From the NCBI GenBank assembly GCA_963681505.1, contig OY811986.1, positions 420,001-484,000 on the forward strand: DNA of 64,000 nucleotides, in the 5' to 3' direction. The position numbers and the translations under genes were made by a program. Below, one piece after another: positions 39,833-48,942 of the stretch. The notes below the pieces were generated by a model that saw only the letters and a list, made by a program, of their open reading frames with translations, did not search any database and was not told where the DNA came from. Positions within the stretch are counted from its first letter, which is position 1. Each line of letters opens with the position of its first letter. This stretch comes from Eunapius fragilis (lineage: Eukaryota > Porifera > Demospongiae > Spongillida > Spongillidae).

Positions 39833-41577
39833 CTTCACTATCTCATCACCAGGTACTTTGATGACGTCTGTTAGTATCTTGGGTATGGCTGTGTCCTTCA
39901 CCTGACGCCAGTGTAACAACGCATGGAGTGCGGCTGGAGGGGAGAGGGAGGTGAGAAAGTGATGGGGAAGAGAGGGAGAGGAGGGAGGTGGAGGGGGAGA
40001 GGAGGGAGGAGGGGGAGAGGAGGGAGGTGGAGGGGGAGAAATATGGAACAAAGACCACACCAACCATTCTGTGTGAGTTTTGTTGAACAGATCTGTGTGC
40101 GCACAAAGAAATTGTCTTTGGGGGAAAGAAAGTCCTGGGGAGGAGGATTAGCAGAGGCATCCACCACAGTAGGTATAGGTGAGAGGTTTTGAACTTTCTT
40201 CAGCTCCTTGTACTGTTGGAGGGGTCAGGTAGGGGTCAGGTAGGGGTCAGGTAAGGGGTTAAGGGGGTGGTTAGGGGTAACCTTACAGTGTACACGTATA
40301 GCTCATGTTCCCCATCCTCTATGGTGGTGTCATCTTCCTTCATCAGTGTAAGTTGAGAGAAGGCAAAGGGGTCTGACTTCGAGATCTTGCTAGCTATTAG
40401 GTGAGGGGGAGGAGGAAGGGATGGGAGGGGAAGGGATGGGGAGGGGGAGGAGGGGATGGGAGGGGAGGAGGGGATGGGAGGGGGAGGAGGAAGGGATGGG
40501 AGAGAAGAGGGATTAATGAAGGAAATGGGAGGTGAGGGAGGGGATGGAGAGGGGAGGGATGGGGAGATGGAGAGGAGGAATGGGAGGGGGAGGAAGGTAT
40601 GGGGAGGAAGGGATGGGAGGGGGAGGAGGGATGGGAGGGGAGGAGGATGGAGTACTAACTGGTTATGGTAGTGCGGTGGTAGAAAGAGAACTTGACCTTT
40701 GCCCTCTTCATCATGTCAGGTGCAATCCTCAGCTGTTGGAGAAAGGAATAAATAGCACACACCAGGGGAAGAGGACAGAGGGGGACAGAGGGGACAGAGG
40801 GGGTGTGGTCTTTGTACCTTGATGATCTCATTGAAGCAGGGGTTGGCAAAATGGTAGATGACAAGTGAGCTATAAACAGTAACAGGTTCCTCCCCTATGC
40901 CAGCCACAATACAGTTCTGAGGGAAAGGAACAATATTTGGGGGTGAGGGTGAGGAGTGATGGTGAGGAGTGAGAGTGAGGGTGAGCAGTAGGGGTGGGAT
41001 GGGGTGAGGAGTGGGAGTGAGGGGAGGAGTGGAGGAGGGTGAGGATTGGGAGTGAGGGGAGGAGTGGGTGTGAGAAGTGGGGAGGGTGAGGAGTGGTGAG
41101 GGTGAGGAGTGGGGTGGGGGAGGGTGAGGAGTGGAGTGAGGGTGAGGAGTGGGGGTGGGGGAGGGGGAGGAGTGGAGTGAGGGTGAAGAGTGGGCGTGAG
41201 GAGTGGGGGTTCATTAAGGGGGCAGTTCAAGGTTAGAGGTTTGGAGATGGACAGAGAGGTTACGTACTTCAATAAGCTTCCCTTCATCATCCACCACCTC
41301 CACGTCCACACACACGTTCTTGTCGGCCCTCTTCGTACCACGTGAGTACTGCCCTCGCATCAGAGTCAGGTACACATCATGTCTGACATCAGCTGGGGGG
41401 GAGTGGTAATGTTTAAGCCCCGCCTTCCACCCCCACTCCCTCAGCTCACAGGGTCTGATGACCTCAGGGAAGCCAAGCTTGTGACACTCGGCGGTGTACT
41501 TGGTCCTGAAGAGAAGAGGGTTCTCTTCCTTTACCTTGCTAAGCGGACCAGTGAGGACTCTGAGGGAGATGAAGACC

Positions 41578-41633
<56 letters not shown>

Positions 41634-42381
41634 AGTGTGTGTGTGCAAGTGTGTATGAGTGTGTGTGTGGTAGGTAATGTGTGTTGGTGATGTGTAACAG
41701 GTGGGAGTGGCCATATGCGGATGATGTGGTGCCCTATTCATCATGCCACACCCTATTGATCAAGCCACGCCCTAATGATCAAGCCACGCCCTATTGATCA
41801 AGCCACGCCCCCATTGCCAAACATACCAGTTCCCTTCTCCCCTGGGATGGCACCCTGCTGCTTCTTAATGATCATGTCCTGTAGCCTGCAGTAGTCTGAC
41901 GGGTTACATCTGGGGAGGGAGGGGAGGGAGGGAGGGGAGGGGAGGAGGGGAGGGAGGGAGGGAGAGGGAGAGGAGGAGGGAAGGAGAGAGGGAGGGAAGG
42001 AGGGAGGGAGGGAGAGGGATGAGACAAATTAACATCAGAGACGGTTAGCAACTAAGTACTCACGTGAAGATCTCCATTTGAATATCCTTCTCCTCGTCAA
42101 TTGGAGGATTGAGCAGAGGGTTCACAGCATACACCCCCACTCCATGAGGCTTGCGAACAGGAGTGGCTGTTCTCTTTCCATCGAGGTCATGACCTTTGGG
42201 TGGGAGGAGCTAACCATCTGCCATGCCCACATACCACTACGGAACCTACCGACTCGCACAACCTGACAGACAAGGTAGAGCTCCTTGTTGTTCAGATCAG
42301 CCACATCCAAATCCTTACAAACAGAAACATCACATGGAGGAGTTGAAAATACATGTGGAGCACAAATGAGTGTACACACAA

Positions 42382-42422
<41 letters not shown>

Positions 42423-44375
42423 CACATCTACACATGCACGCACATATGCACACATACACACACAAAATGTACACACATGCATGCACACACATATGTACAC
42501 ACACATGCACACACACACATGCACATACACACACATTACACACACACACATACACCCTAACACGCAACATTGACACCTCACAACAAGCAAGCACAGCTCA
42601 CAGTGAACAGTGAGTAACATTGCCCTATCTTGTCTGGGTTTTTAGGCAGGCAGTGTTGAGAGAGAGCTATCAGATATCTTTCACTACAAGCAAAGGAGAC
42701 ATTGATTTTTTCAAAGGGAGACCCAGAGAATGAAGCCATACCTTAGAGTGCGACTCATTCGGGCATCATAGAGGAAGAAGATGATTTCGGCAGGTTCATT
42801 GATGGGTAACGCCAGAGCCTCAAACTTGAGTACAAGGTGGTGTTCTTCCCTCTTGGATGAGGATGGGGACTGGACACCTCCAAGGTAGCTCTGTCGATTC
42901 TTCAAGAGAGAGAGAGAGATGGAAGCATTTTAAAGGGTTAAAAATAGCATCCAGACCAACTAACCCCTGCTGCCCTGTCGTTTGTGAATGTCTGTGAGCA
43001 AGTCTTCACCTAACGAAGAGGAGTTAGAAGAGTTAGAAGTGTTTTGATATTGTATGTCACAAATACCCTACCTGCTTATACAGCTGCATAACGCCAGCTG
43101 TCTTGGGGTTAATCGCTGTGCCGCCATCATCCCGGGGAACAATGTCCAATGAGAGTATTCTGTTGCCATAGTCTATCTTTGCCCCCACTATCTGTTTGAG
43201 TTCCTTCAGCTCATCCTGCAAGAGCAGCAAGAATCAAGTGCACCAATCCAATGTCCCTAGCAAGCCACACCTACCCGCAAATAAACCACACCCCTAGAAA
43301 GCCACACCTACCCGTCAATAAACCACACTTCTAACAAGCCACACCTACCCTAGGCAATGATTTGGACATGATCTGCCTTCGTCTGTCCAACAACTCTCTC
43401 ATCAGCTGTGTGATGTCTTGGAACTGTCTTCTCTTCCCTTCCTACAAGCAACAAATTTGTGTTTGCGTTCCCGTGATACCACGACAGAGAACAGATGTCC
43501 GTAAGCACCAGGCAGGACTTCCACAGAGGAGGGGGCTTACGGCATAGAGCTTCTTCCACAGCAGGCTCCATTCCCTGAGAACGTCAGCTATTTCCTGGAC
43601 CATGGGGTCCTCCTTTGGAATCACTACCTCCTCCGCCCTAACGAACCACACCGTGCGCACCGTTTATTATTATTATTATATTTTTAAACACACATGTCGC
43701 CTACAACGGCGCAAAGAGATTTGTGCGTGTGTGCGTGTGTGTGCGTGTGTATGTATGTGTGTGCGTGTGTGTGTGTGTGTATCGCTGCTGGGCGTTATGT
43801 TATGGTGTGTGTGTGTGTGTGTGCGTGGGAGGGTGAGCGCGCGTTTGTTCGTGTGCGTGTGTGTTGGTGTGAGTTGGGTGTGCGCGCTTTTGCGTATGCA
43901 TGGAACCAATGTACAAGCGGGTATTCGTGATGTGTGTGTGTATGTGTGTGTGTGCGTGTGTGTGTGTGGAGGGAGAAGGCAGGACTTACCCAGGGTTCTC
44001 AACTGTGCAATCTTTCAATCGAATGTGCGAGGCGGGAAAGATTCCTTTGCTGTGCTTTTCTCGAAGCGAAAACCCTCTGAACCAACCTGGCATTGGGTAA
44101 AGAATCTCATTAAAAGAACGGGCTAACAACGCAGGCGGGTCCGGTCATCTTGCCTCCATTCTCCTCCAGAATCTGGACCACGTCGCCAAAATACAACTTC
44201 AGATAAGGGTAAGGTTTAGAATTCAAGTACGGATAAACCACTGTAATCGGACAACGTTCGATTATCCATCTCTCCACAGCAACTGTCCTACACAAAGTTC
44301 CCGCTTGGACTAACCTACGCCATATTTGGCCTGCCTGGTAGGCCTCCAACCAATGGTCTCCTCCGCCCCGGGCAT
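18082..44375 (-). CDS. DOCK1: DOCK1-type Rac guanine-nucleotide exchange factor
   Basis: A 26-kb gene of the DOCK-A/B class (DOCK1/2/5 most similar from memory). Members bind ELMO through the N-terminal SH3 region, phosphoinositides through DHR1, and activate Rac through DHR2, driving actin remodelling, engulfment and migration. The start ATG at 44375 opens MPGAEETIGWRPTRQAKYGV, parallel to the vertebrate N-terminus. Continuous colinear exons follow through SH3, DHR1, the helical middle, DHR2 and a Pro/Ser tail ending at the TAG at 18082. First exons: 44315-44375, 44154-44240, 43990-44086, 43541-43637, 43349-43441, 43072-43215, 42742-42899, 42602-42683. Last exon 18082-18237. Many introns are filled by satellites. 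DOCK-A versus DOCK-B assignment needs a tree; gene identity at family level is firm. Confidence 0.93.
18935..19205. repeat. CA/GCAC-rich microsatellite
   Basis: Interrupted (CA)n with CACG and ACATGC variants in a DOCK intron, starting directly after the splice donor of the 19210-19447 exon. It reads as TG repeat on the transcript strand. Confidence 0.95.
19850..19995. repeat. Short GC-rich minisatellite
   Basis: About six copies of a roughly 23-bp unit containing GGGCAGGTGATGGGGAGGA in a DOCK intron. Confidence 0.85.
20478..21275. repeat. 17-bp minisatellite in DOCK intron
   Basis: About 47 units of CTACCCTCAGACCTATG with a CTCC variant, in the intron between DHR2 exons near 20390 and 21297. 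As 17 is not a multiple of three, the frame cycles every 51 bp, which explains the long open frames with a 17-residue period in all three plus frames. Confidence 0.95.
21570..22666. repeat. About 1.1-kb GTAT/GT simple-repeat array
   Basis: Mostly (GTAT)n with stretches of (GT)n, GTAC and ATGC variants. It begins within about 15 bases of the splice donor of the DOCK exon at 22683-22769 and fills almost the whole intron. Two nearly identical flanks (AACATGTTGTGTGAGTTATC) at about 21510 and 21730 show a local duplication of its edge. Confidence 0.95.
22780..23500. repeat. 28-bp purine-rich minisatellite
   Basis: About 26 units of a 28-bp sequence containing GGAAGAGGGTTAAAGGAAAG, purine-only apart from TT/T, in a DOCK intron. 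The strand asymmetry makes triplex or R-loop formation possible (inference). Confidence 0.95.
23690..23885. repeat. 11-bp minisatellite
   Basis: Units of AAAGATGTACC / AAAGGTGTACC, with a repeated larger block containing CCATTAAGGTGTAACC at both ends (about 23707 and 23844). Lies in a DOCK intron. Confidence 0.93.
24712..25553. repeat. 23-bp minisatellite in DOCK intron
   Basis: About 36 units containing TTAGTACCCAGGGAGGGTGT, with CCC-insert variants and GTACG/GTATG alternatives. Two long sub-blocks, about 24900-25190 and 25200-25490, share the same order of variants, indicating block duplication. Confidence 0.95.
25845..26110. repeat. CACCAT / CACTCAAC simple-repeat tract
   Basis: Interrupted CACCATCAC and ACTCAACCATCACC units in a DOCK intron, between exons near 25800 and 26117. 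Confidence 0.9.
26690..28925. repeat. 21-bp minisatellite in DOCK intron
   Basis: About 106 units containing GGCCATGGGGTCAGTCAT, with occasional GTACA, TTACA, AAGCC and TATAG variants. It lies in the intron between the exons ending at 26399 and starting at 29316. Since 21 is a multiple of three and the unit lacks stops in several frames, it leaves uninterrupted frames of more than 500 codons on both strands. These are not exons. Confidence 0.97.
29225..29315. repeat. (CA)n microsatellite forming a splice donor
   Basis: About 90 bp of CA repeat. On the transcript strand the DOCK exon ends GGGCAAG and the intron begins GTGTGTGTG, so the array itself supplies the 5' splice site. Confidence 0.9.
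29540..29735. repeat. Short minisatellite, GGGTTAGGGGTGGGCTCTAT
   Basis: About eight variable units of 22-25 bp containing GGGTGGGCTCTATATAGGGT in a DOCK intron, directly upstream (plus sense) of the unique 2-kb block at 29740-31530. Confidence 0.85.
29740..31366. other. Unique DOCK intron block, possible LTR remnant
   Basis: The only long non-satellite part of the DHR2 introns. It contains a promoter-like TTTAAAAGGC near 29994 and, about 400 bp on, TGGTGGCAGCG at 30397-30407, which resembles the primer-binding boundary seen downstream of some animal Ty3/gypsy LTRs. No gag or pol frame follows. Nothing else recognised up to 31366 except short CTGTCAGCTTAGCAC repeats near 30765-30830 and a C-rich tract near 31335-31360. 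Confidence 0.3.
31367..31490. mobile_element. 124-bp MITE, same family as 6486-6538
   Basis: Terminal inverted repeats TGATCATAGAGAAAATA (from 31367) and its reverse complement ending at 31490. The right side contains the same AATGTATACGCTTTATTTTC arm found in the short hairpin at 6486-6538. Non-coding; lies just downstream of the small DOCK exon at about 31539-31580. Confidence 0.75.
31781..34945. repeat. 3.2-kb 23-bp satellite array in DOCK intron
   Basis: About 137 units (by length) containing GAGTGCCCACCACTTCATCA. Three main variants (ACATG, ACTTG and the shorter ACTAAG) are interspersed; ACTAAG units recur at about 32243, 32561, 32861, 33272, 33711, 34007 and 34397, giving a higher-order period of roughly 300-440 bp. 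The array fills most of the intron between exons near 31580 and 35290. Confidence 0.97.
35075..35280. repeat. (CA)n microsatellites after a DOCK donor
   Basis: Interrupted CA repeats with CACAT and CCACA spacers, containing a duplicated block (GCTTGTGGCTTGGTGAT near 35031 and 35153). TG repeat on the transcript strand, right after the splice donor of the exon at about 35290-35455. Confidence 0.92.
37055..37233. repeat. (CA)n microsatellite after a DOCK donor
   Basis: CA repeat with CACATG/CACACG variants. On the transcript strand the exon ending CTGGAG is followed immediately by GTGTGTGGTGTGTG. Confidence 0.93.
37345..37670. repeat. GGA-rich polypurine tract
   Basis: About 325 bp of AGGAGGAAGGGG-type repeat, entirely purine on the plus strand, in a DOCK intron. 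Similar but shorter polypurine tracts occur at 35590-35760, 38280-38400, 39565-39725, 39940-40040, 40400-40650, 40930-41210 and 41910-42020. Confidence 0.93.
40290..42320 (-). other. DOCK DHR1 (C2-like) region exons
   Basis: Exons read VCQVVRVGHDLDGKR, LQDMIIKKQQGAIPGEKGTG, KLGFPEVIRPSDVRHDVYLT, KRADKNVCVDVEVVDDEGK, PVTVYSSLVIYHFANPCFNE, AKVKFSFYHRTTI and TTIEDGEHELYVY, matching the order of the C2-like lipid-binding domain of DOCK proteins. A mini-intron at about 41389-41448 separates IRP from SDVRHD. In DOCK1 this domain binds phosphatidylinositol trisphosphate to localise the protein at the membrane; the same role is inferred here. Confidence 0.9.
43725..43975. repeat. GT/GC-rich microsatellite in DOCK intron 3
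   Basis: Interrupted (GT)n and GTGC repeats between DOCK exons 43541-43637 and 43990-44086. Confidence 0.9.
43990..44375 (-). other. DOCK SH3-domain exons, one GC-AG intron
   Basis: Exons 1-3 encode the SH3 fold (KYGVVVYPY, LYFGDVVQILEENGGWFRG, KGIFPASHIRLK). The exon 2 donor at 44153 reads GGAG|GCAAGA. Using this GC donor gives the in-frame join NGG-WFRG; no nearby GT donor does. The next exons (43072-43637) carry the ELMO/helical linker with EEVVIPKEDPMVQEIADVLR. Confidence 0.85.
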
Positions 44376-44525
44376 CGCGCAGCGCTAGCTAGTACTGACG
44401 GTGTTTTGTCACACAGAAGTCTTTAGCGCAAAGACAGGTCGGCCATTTATAAAATTATCCCTGTCCGGACAATCCAATTAGCGGAAGTAATAGCGGGGAC
44501 TGACCCCTATTATGCATGTAAACAA

Positions 44526-45722
44526 TCATTCTACGTTTGTTATCAACGCCGTTGCGGGCATGAGTTGCGCAAACCGGGCAGATGGTAACACAGACCCGGA
44601 CAAGTTTATGCACGAGAGATGCGAGAATAAGTTCGCAAAATCTTCGGGTTCTACTCCAAAGAGCACGTCTGGAAGCCCAGCCAAAGAGAGCTGCATCATA
44701 TAGCGTAGCTTGCCGATGTGGGGCAGACAAGCACTGGTGAGGCCCTTGCACCCTGCCAAGTCCAGCTTAGCTAGCAGCTGCAGGTGATTGCACACTTGCT
44801 CTATGCCAGTATCCGTTAGGCGGTAACATCCAGCCAAAGCAAGGGACCTACAAACGATTAAAAAACGACCATTATAGTATATACGTATATGCATATCATA
44901 TATATAGTCACAACATTGGCCATGTACCGAAGGGAGGTCGCCCACTTGTCGACTATTATGGACAAGTCGGCGTCCGAGGTCTTTACAGTGTGTGCGAGGG
45001 AGAGGTGTGTTAGTGAGGTCCACCCCACCACCTTCAACCAGCGCAGCTCGGTGACGCAATAGCGAACGTCCAACCTTCTCAATGTACCGCAATGAAAGAA
45101 CTTGCAATCCGGAGAGAACTAGGTGAGACGGTGGACGAATCACTTGGTGCATGCATGAGACATATATGGAAAATGCAGCATGTGTGTGCAGAGAAACAAA
45201 CCTGCGTGATGTCACAGTCTGCAATATCCACAGCCGTGAGGTTAGGACATCTCTCCACGACTTCCTCCAACAGCGACCCCGTCACTAAGGGCGGGGGACG
45301 ACTGCTCTTGCTCTTACGATGGCGGTACCCTGCATTCGAAGCCATTCTCACCGTCTTCGTCGCAGGACCTAACTGCCTTCTGATAAACTTCTTGAGCGTG
45401 CGGACGTCCCCCCCACAGTCGGCCATGAAGCTAAGATCCACGTCTTGCCACAAGCTGTCGTCCGTACACAAATGGTGAAGCCTCCGGCAAACACGAGAAA
45501 GCTTAACCAGAGACATAACGTCGAGATACAACATGATGTAGAGAAGGACATTGTCAGGAAGCAAGGCCAGTGACGGCTGTGGGGCTACGTCCGATTTACT
45601 GCGACTGCGATGCAGCACATGACACCGACAATAAAGCACTCACCCACAACTTCTACGTCTAACAACTTTCTCTTCTTTACGGGAGGTGCCCCTGGCTGTC
45701 CCCACCCCTTTCGACCTGCCAT
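44526..45722 (-). CDS. F-box/leucine-rich-repeat protein
   Basis: Substrate receptor of an SCF ubiquitin ligase by inference. Exons: 45657-45722 (MAGRKGWGQPGAPPVKKRKL, basic and NLS-like), 45202-45576, 44928-45100 and 44526-44847; with these limits all phases agree. Exon 2 starts with the F-box (LALLPDNVLLYIMLYLDVMS, then LVKLSRVCRRLHHLC), which binds Skp1. Leucine-rich repeats follow: LTAVDIADCDIT, LRRLDVRYCVTELRWL, LTHLSLAHTVKTSDADL, LALAGCYRLTDTGIEQ, LAKLDLAGCKGLTSACL and LSCINLSGSVLP. This is the FBXL layout, about 300 residues. The exon 1 to 2 join (GAC|gtagaa to cag|CCG) is my best phase-consistent choice; alternatives exist. It is head to head with the MXD gene. The specific FBXL orthologue was not recognised. 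Confidence 0.82.
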
Positions 45723-46141
45723 GGTTTATGTGTGTGTCACGTGAGAGCCAGGGTAGAGGGGCAACCCGCGGGACTCGGTAGCTGTTAGCAGCCGCATCCG
45801 GTGACGTCATAACCCACGTGTGCCATAGTTGGGCGGGTTCGTTCCTCCGTCAAAACAAAGTCATTCGTTAGCAGAAAGAAGGTTGACCAAAGCGAACTTC
45901 GGGCGTCTTCCGCATCGATCATACGCGCGTAATTACTAGAAAGAAAGCCAGGCGCTAAAGACTCTGAGCGGTACCGCATCGGACTCCTTCGACACACTCC
46001 TGTTGAATTGGGGAGCAATTGACCTTTTCGGAGGTGAAGCCGACAAAAAGAAGAGTTTTGACAGTGTCGGGGCGTCATCGTTGGTGAAAAGATAACTTGG
46101 ATTGAGTTAAATTCGCTGCTGGGACAACGCGGTACCAAGGT
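45723..46141. promoter_or_regulatory. Head-to-head promoter with E-boxes and a CRE
   Basis: Shared upstream region of the (-) F-box gene and the (+) MXD gene. It contains CACGTG at 45738-45743 and 45815-45820, with a third just inside the MXD first intron (46167-46172). A CRE-like TGACGTCA lies at 45802-45809. The non-coding MXD first exon seems to end at ACCAAG|gtgagg (46140). CACGTG is the site bound by MXD/MAX dimers, so feedback on its own promoter is plausible (inference). Confidence 0.6.
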
Positions 46142-46357
46142 GAGGTATTGTTTACTTTCGCGTAACCACGTGCTATAATTCCTAGCAGCTTGGGTGTTGT
46201 CAGTTACTTCGTCTTTCCTCTTACTTGTCGGACAGCAATAGCGTCCTTTAGGCCTCGTGAATATAGCAGTAGGCGCTAAGTGGGGCTGTTTGCGGGCGCA
46301 TTGTTAGTTTATGCTATATGTGAGCCACTCAAGTGACCTGCCCACCCCTTCAGATCT

Positions 46358-47412
46358 ATGATGGCTCTTTCTTCCCTCGACGCGCTTATCCAGGCCGCCC
46401 AGTTCATAGAGCAGAACGGAGGAGAAAATGGTTAGTCGGTCACGACTCACGTGGAGACTTGGAAGGAAGCGATTTTATGTTTTGGGGAAGGGGTTGTATG
46501 TGTGGGGGGGGGGTTGCCAGTGCGAATGTTATCAGAAATGGAAGCGTTGGCTGCTGTCTTTACCCGCCGTTATTTCACCTGCAGATGTGGTGTCACAGCA
46601 AAAGAAGCGGACGCATCGTCACAAGATGCGGAAACCTTCCACGTATAGGTAAGTATACGGCCCGTAACCTGGGCTTGTGTACGAGCCGTGTGCGCCCTTT
46701 GTTGCTAACATGAGTCTCTTTTCTTTCCACCCAGTCGGACAACACACAACCTTTTAGAAAAGAACAGGTGAGTAACCAAATGTTCGTCCTTGACACATGG
46801 TCGCGCTAATACATTCCTGTGGGTGATGCCTGACTCCTAGTCGGCTTTTGTTTACAGTATAACCCCGCGCCTTCCTTTTCCCACGCATCACACTGGTTGC
46901 CACGCGTTTGTGCACCGTGCTAAGCATCCTCAAGCTTGTGTCCCTAACTTAATTAATTTTCAATTCTCTGCTTGTGGCAGGAGGGCTCAGTTGAGGGACT
47001 GCTTGGAGGTGTTAAGACAACATGTTCCACTTCCTGACAAGCTGACCACTCTAGCACTGCTCCAAAGTGCAAAGAAATACATCGAGGTGAGGATTGGAAA
47101 GTGAAAAATGCTTTCATTTTCTCTTTTACTTCAAAATGCTCTATTCAACAGAACCTTCAGGTGAAAGAGAAGGAAGAAAACACAGCCAGAACTAACCTAA
47201 AGAACGAACAGTCCATCCTGCTGTCCAGATTGGCAGAACTGGGGGCAACATCTGTCCTCGTATCGACACCAACTAAAGCATACTCACCTGATGCAGCTAG
47301 CTCAAAGGAGGAGGACGAGAGCATGGCAGTGGATGTGGAGTCAGAGGATGAGACCAGCTCCACCACCTCCGGCAGTGATGGGGGCTGCACTTCCACCAGC
47401 CACAAGTTATGA
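46358..47412 (+). CDS. MXD/MNT-type bHLH-zipper repressor
   Basis: Transcription repressor that pairs with MAX on CACGTG and recruits Sin3. Coding exons: 46358-46430, 46585-46648, 46735-46767, 46981-47086 and 47152-47412 (178 residues), after a 5' untranslated exon ending near 46140. The N-terminus LSSLDALIQAAQFIEQ is a Sin3-interaction helix like that of MXD and MNT. The basic region THNLLEKNRR keeps the H-x3-E-x3-R reading of E-boxes. The helix-loop-helix is RAQLRDCLEVLRQHVPLPDK, then LTTLALLQSAKKYIE, with a loop about three residues shorter than MXD1 from memory. A short zipper (KEKEENTARTNLKNEQSILL) and an acidic Ser-rich tail follow. Features of both MXD and MNT are mixed, fitting a pre-duplication family member. 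An AT-rich 3' untranslated region runs to about 47815. Confidence 0.9.
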
Positions 47413-47984
47413 CCCCCGCCACACCCCCTGCCACACCCCACACACAGGATTTGTGACAGTTTTTGTTTTTCTACACATCGCCCCCCTCCCCCATCTCCTT
47501 CCCAGGAATGTAAACAGTTTGTGATCTCACTGTAGCGATCCTCATTTGTGTAGCCCAAGTATGTTTGTGCCTTAGCCAACAGAGCTATTTTCATCACAAA
47601 GCAAGAGTGTTTCTTTTTTTTTTTTTTAACAGCCTTTTAGAGAGAACTGTTCTGCTGTTGTGTTTTGTTAGAAGTGTTTATGTACAGTGCATTAGCATCT
47701 GTGGTGATGAGGTTGTCTTGACACCTCAACCACCAAGTGATTATATATGTCACTTTTATCCAATCCTTTTTATATCAGATTATTTTATGTTATTTTTGAA
47801 ATATATATATATATGAACTGCTCATTATTGGGTATGGTATTGGAGTGGATGGAAACCATTGTGATGAGGTGGTCACAGATCACGTGACCAACAGCCATCT
47901 AGGTCACACTGGAATGCTCCTTGGAATCTGATCTGAGTTCTAGAAGGTCTCACTGCTGACACGTCTCTTGTCTTCTGTGCAAGA
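47413..47984. other. 3' untranslated region and convergent gene ends
   Basis: MXD 3' untranslated sequence, ending in an (AT)n stretch near 47800-47813, meets the 3' end of the minus-strand R3HCC1-type gene (stop at 47985). No other feature seen. Confidence 0.5.
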
Positions 47985-48828
47985 TTAGTAACACAAGGCT
48001 TTGAAGTTACCTACACTGTACTGCCATATCCCCATACCTCTGGCTTCCCTCAACTCTCTTCCTTTCTTTCTCTGATCCTTGCTGGCATCTGTGTTTACTC
48101 CAAGAGCATCACACACCAGCCTGCGGGCAACCGTTGCTGTTATCTTCGGACGAGGTTTTGATTCTAACTGCCTCGTGTCTTCTGAATGGTGAAAAAACCA
48201 TGTTTCTGGCAGATGGTATAACAATGTTCTCACCTGCTAGCTCCTTAGACAGAGCCTTTGGTTTCATGAGCTCCCCCTGTTCCTTGCTTGCCACCTTTGC
48301 TTCCCCCAACTCTTGCTCTTCATTCTTGTCCGCCCCTCCCTCCTCCCTCACTCCCTTCTCCTTATCCTCCTCCACCTCCCTCTGCTCCTTACTAGCACTC
48401 ACAGCTACCACGGCTTCTTCCTTCCTTTCTCCCCCCGCCTCCACTTCCTTCACTCTCCTACCCTTCCCTTCCACCCCTCTCTGCTCCTTGGCTTCCGTCA
48501 GCTCTCTTCGCTCCTTGTCTCTCTGCTCCTTACTGATGTTCACGCGCACGCCCAGAGCATTGCACACAAACCTTCGAGCGACCATAGCCGTTGTCTTTGG
48601 ACGAGGTTGCAGTCCACCCCCGTCAGCAGCCAAAGGCCTCATGTCTCCTGAAGACAAGAACAAGGGCTCTTTGGCAAGCAGGACAAAACCCACAGCAGCC
48701 AATATTACCCGCCACCTTCCTGGCCACAGCCTTTGATTGCTCAGATGCAAGCGCCAATATCCTGGCGTTGATGCGAGGAAAAGTGATTCTACTGGCCTGG
48801 TGAGCTACAGGGTAACAGAGGTCGTGAC

Positions 48829-48892
<64 letters not shown>

Positions 48893-48907
48893 TACATAGC
48901 CTGTGTG

Positions 48908-48942
<35 letters not shown>

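Larger units (their letters stand above)
35290..40215 (-). other. DOCK central helical-repeat exons
   Basis: Colinear exons with SPKDNFFVRTQICSTKLTQN, HWRQVKDTAIPKILTDVIK, FLFKFIMRSRTLYEQ, LKHLRYHIIQRDDQQEKS, LWESFFHLAVAFTCQDSLQ, YGDMRVAMNALMVAKWKS, TTIPLFFDMMENELKYRK and SLAELLRRLLDYRAVHQGDE. These correspond to the armadillo-like scaffold between DHR1 and DHR2 in DOCK proteins. Introns carry GA-rich and CA-rich simple repeats. Confidence 0.88.

Noticed and set aside
48134..48736. 200-codon plus-strand frame
   Set aside because: Antisense shadow of the R3HCC1-type coiled-coil exon, low-complexity Ser/Leu.
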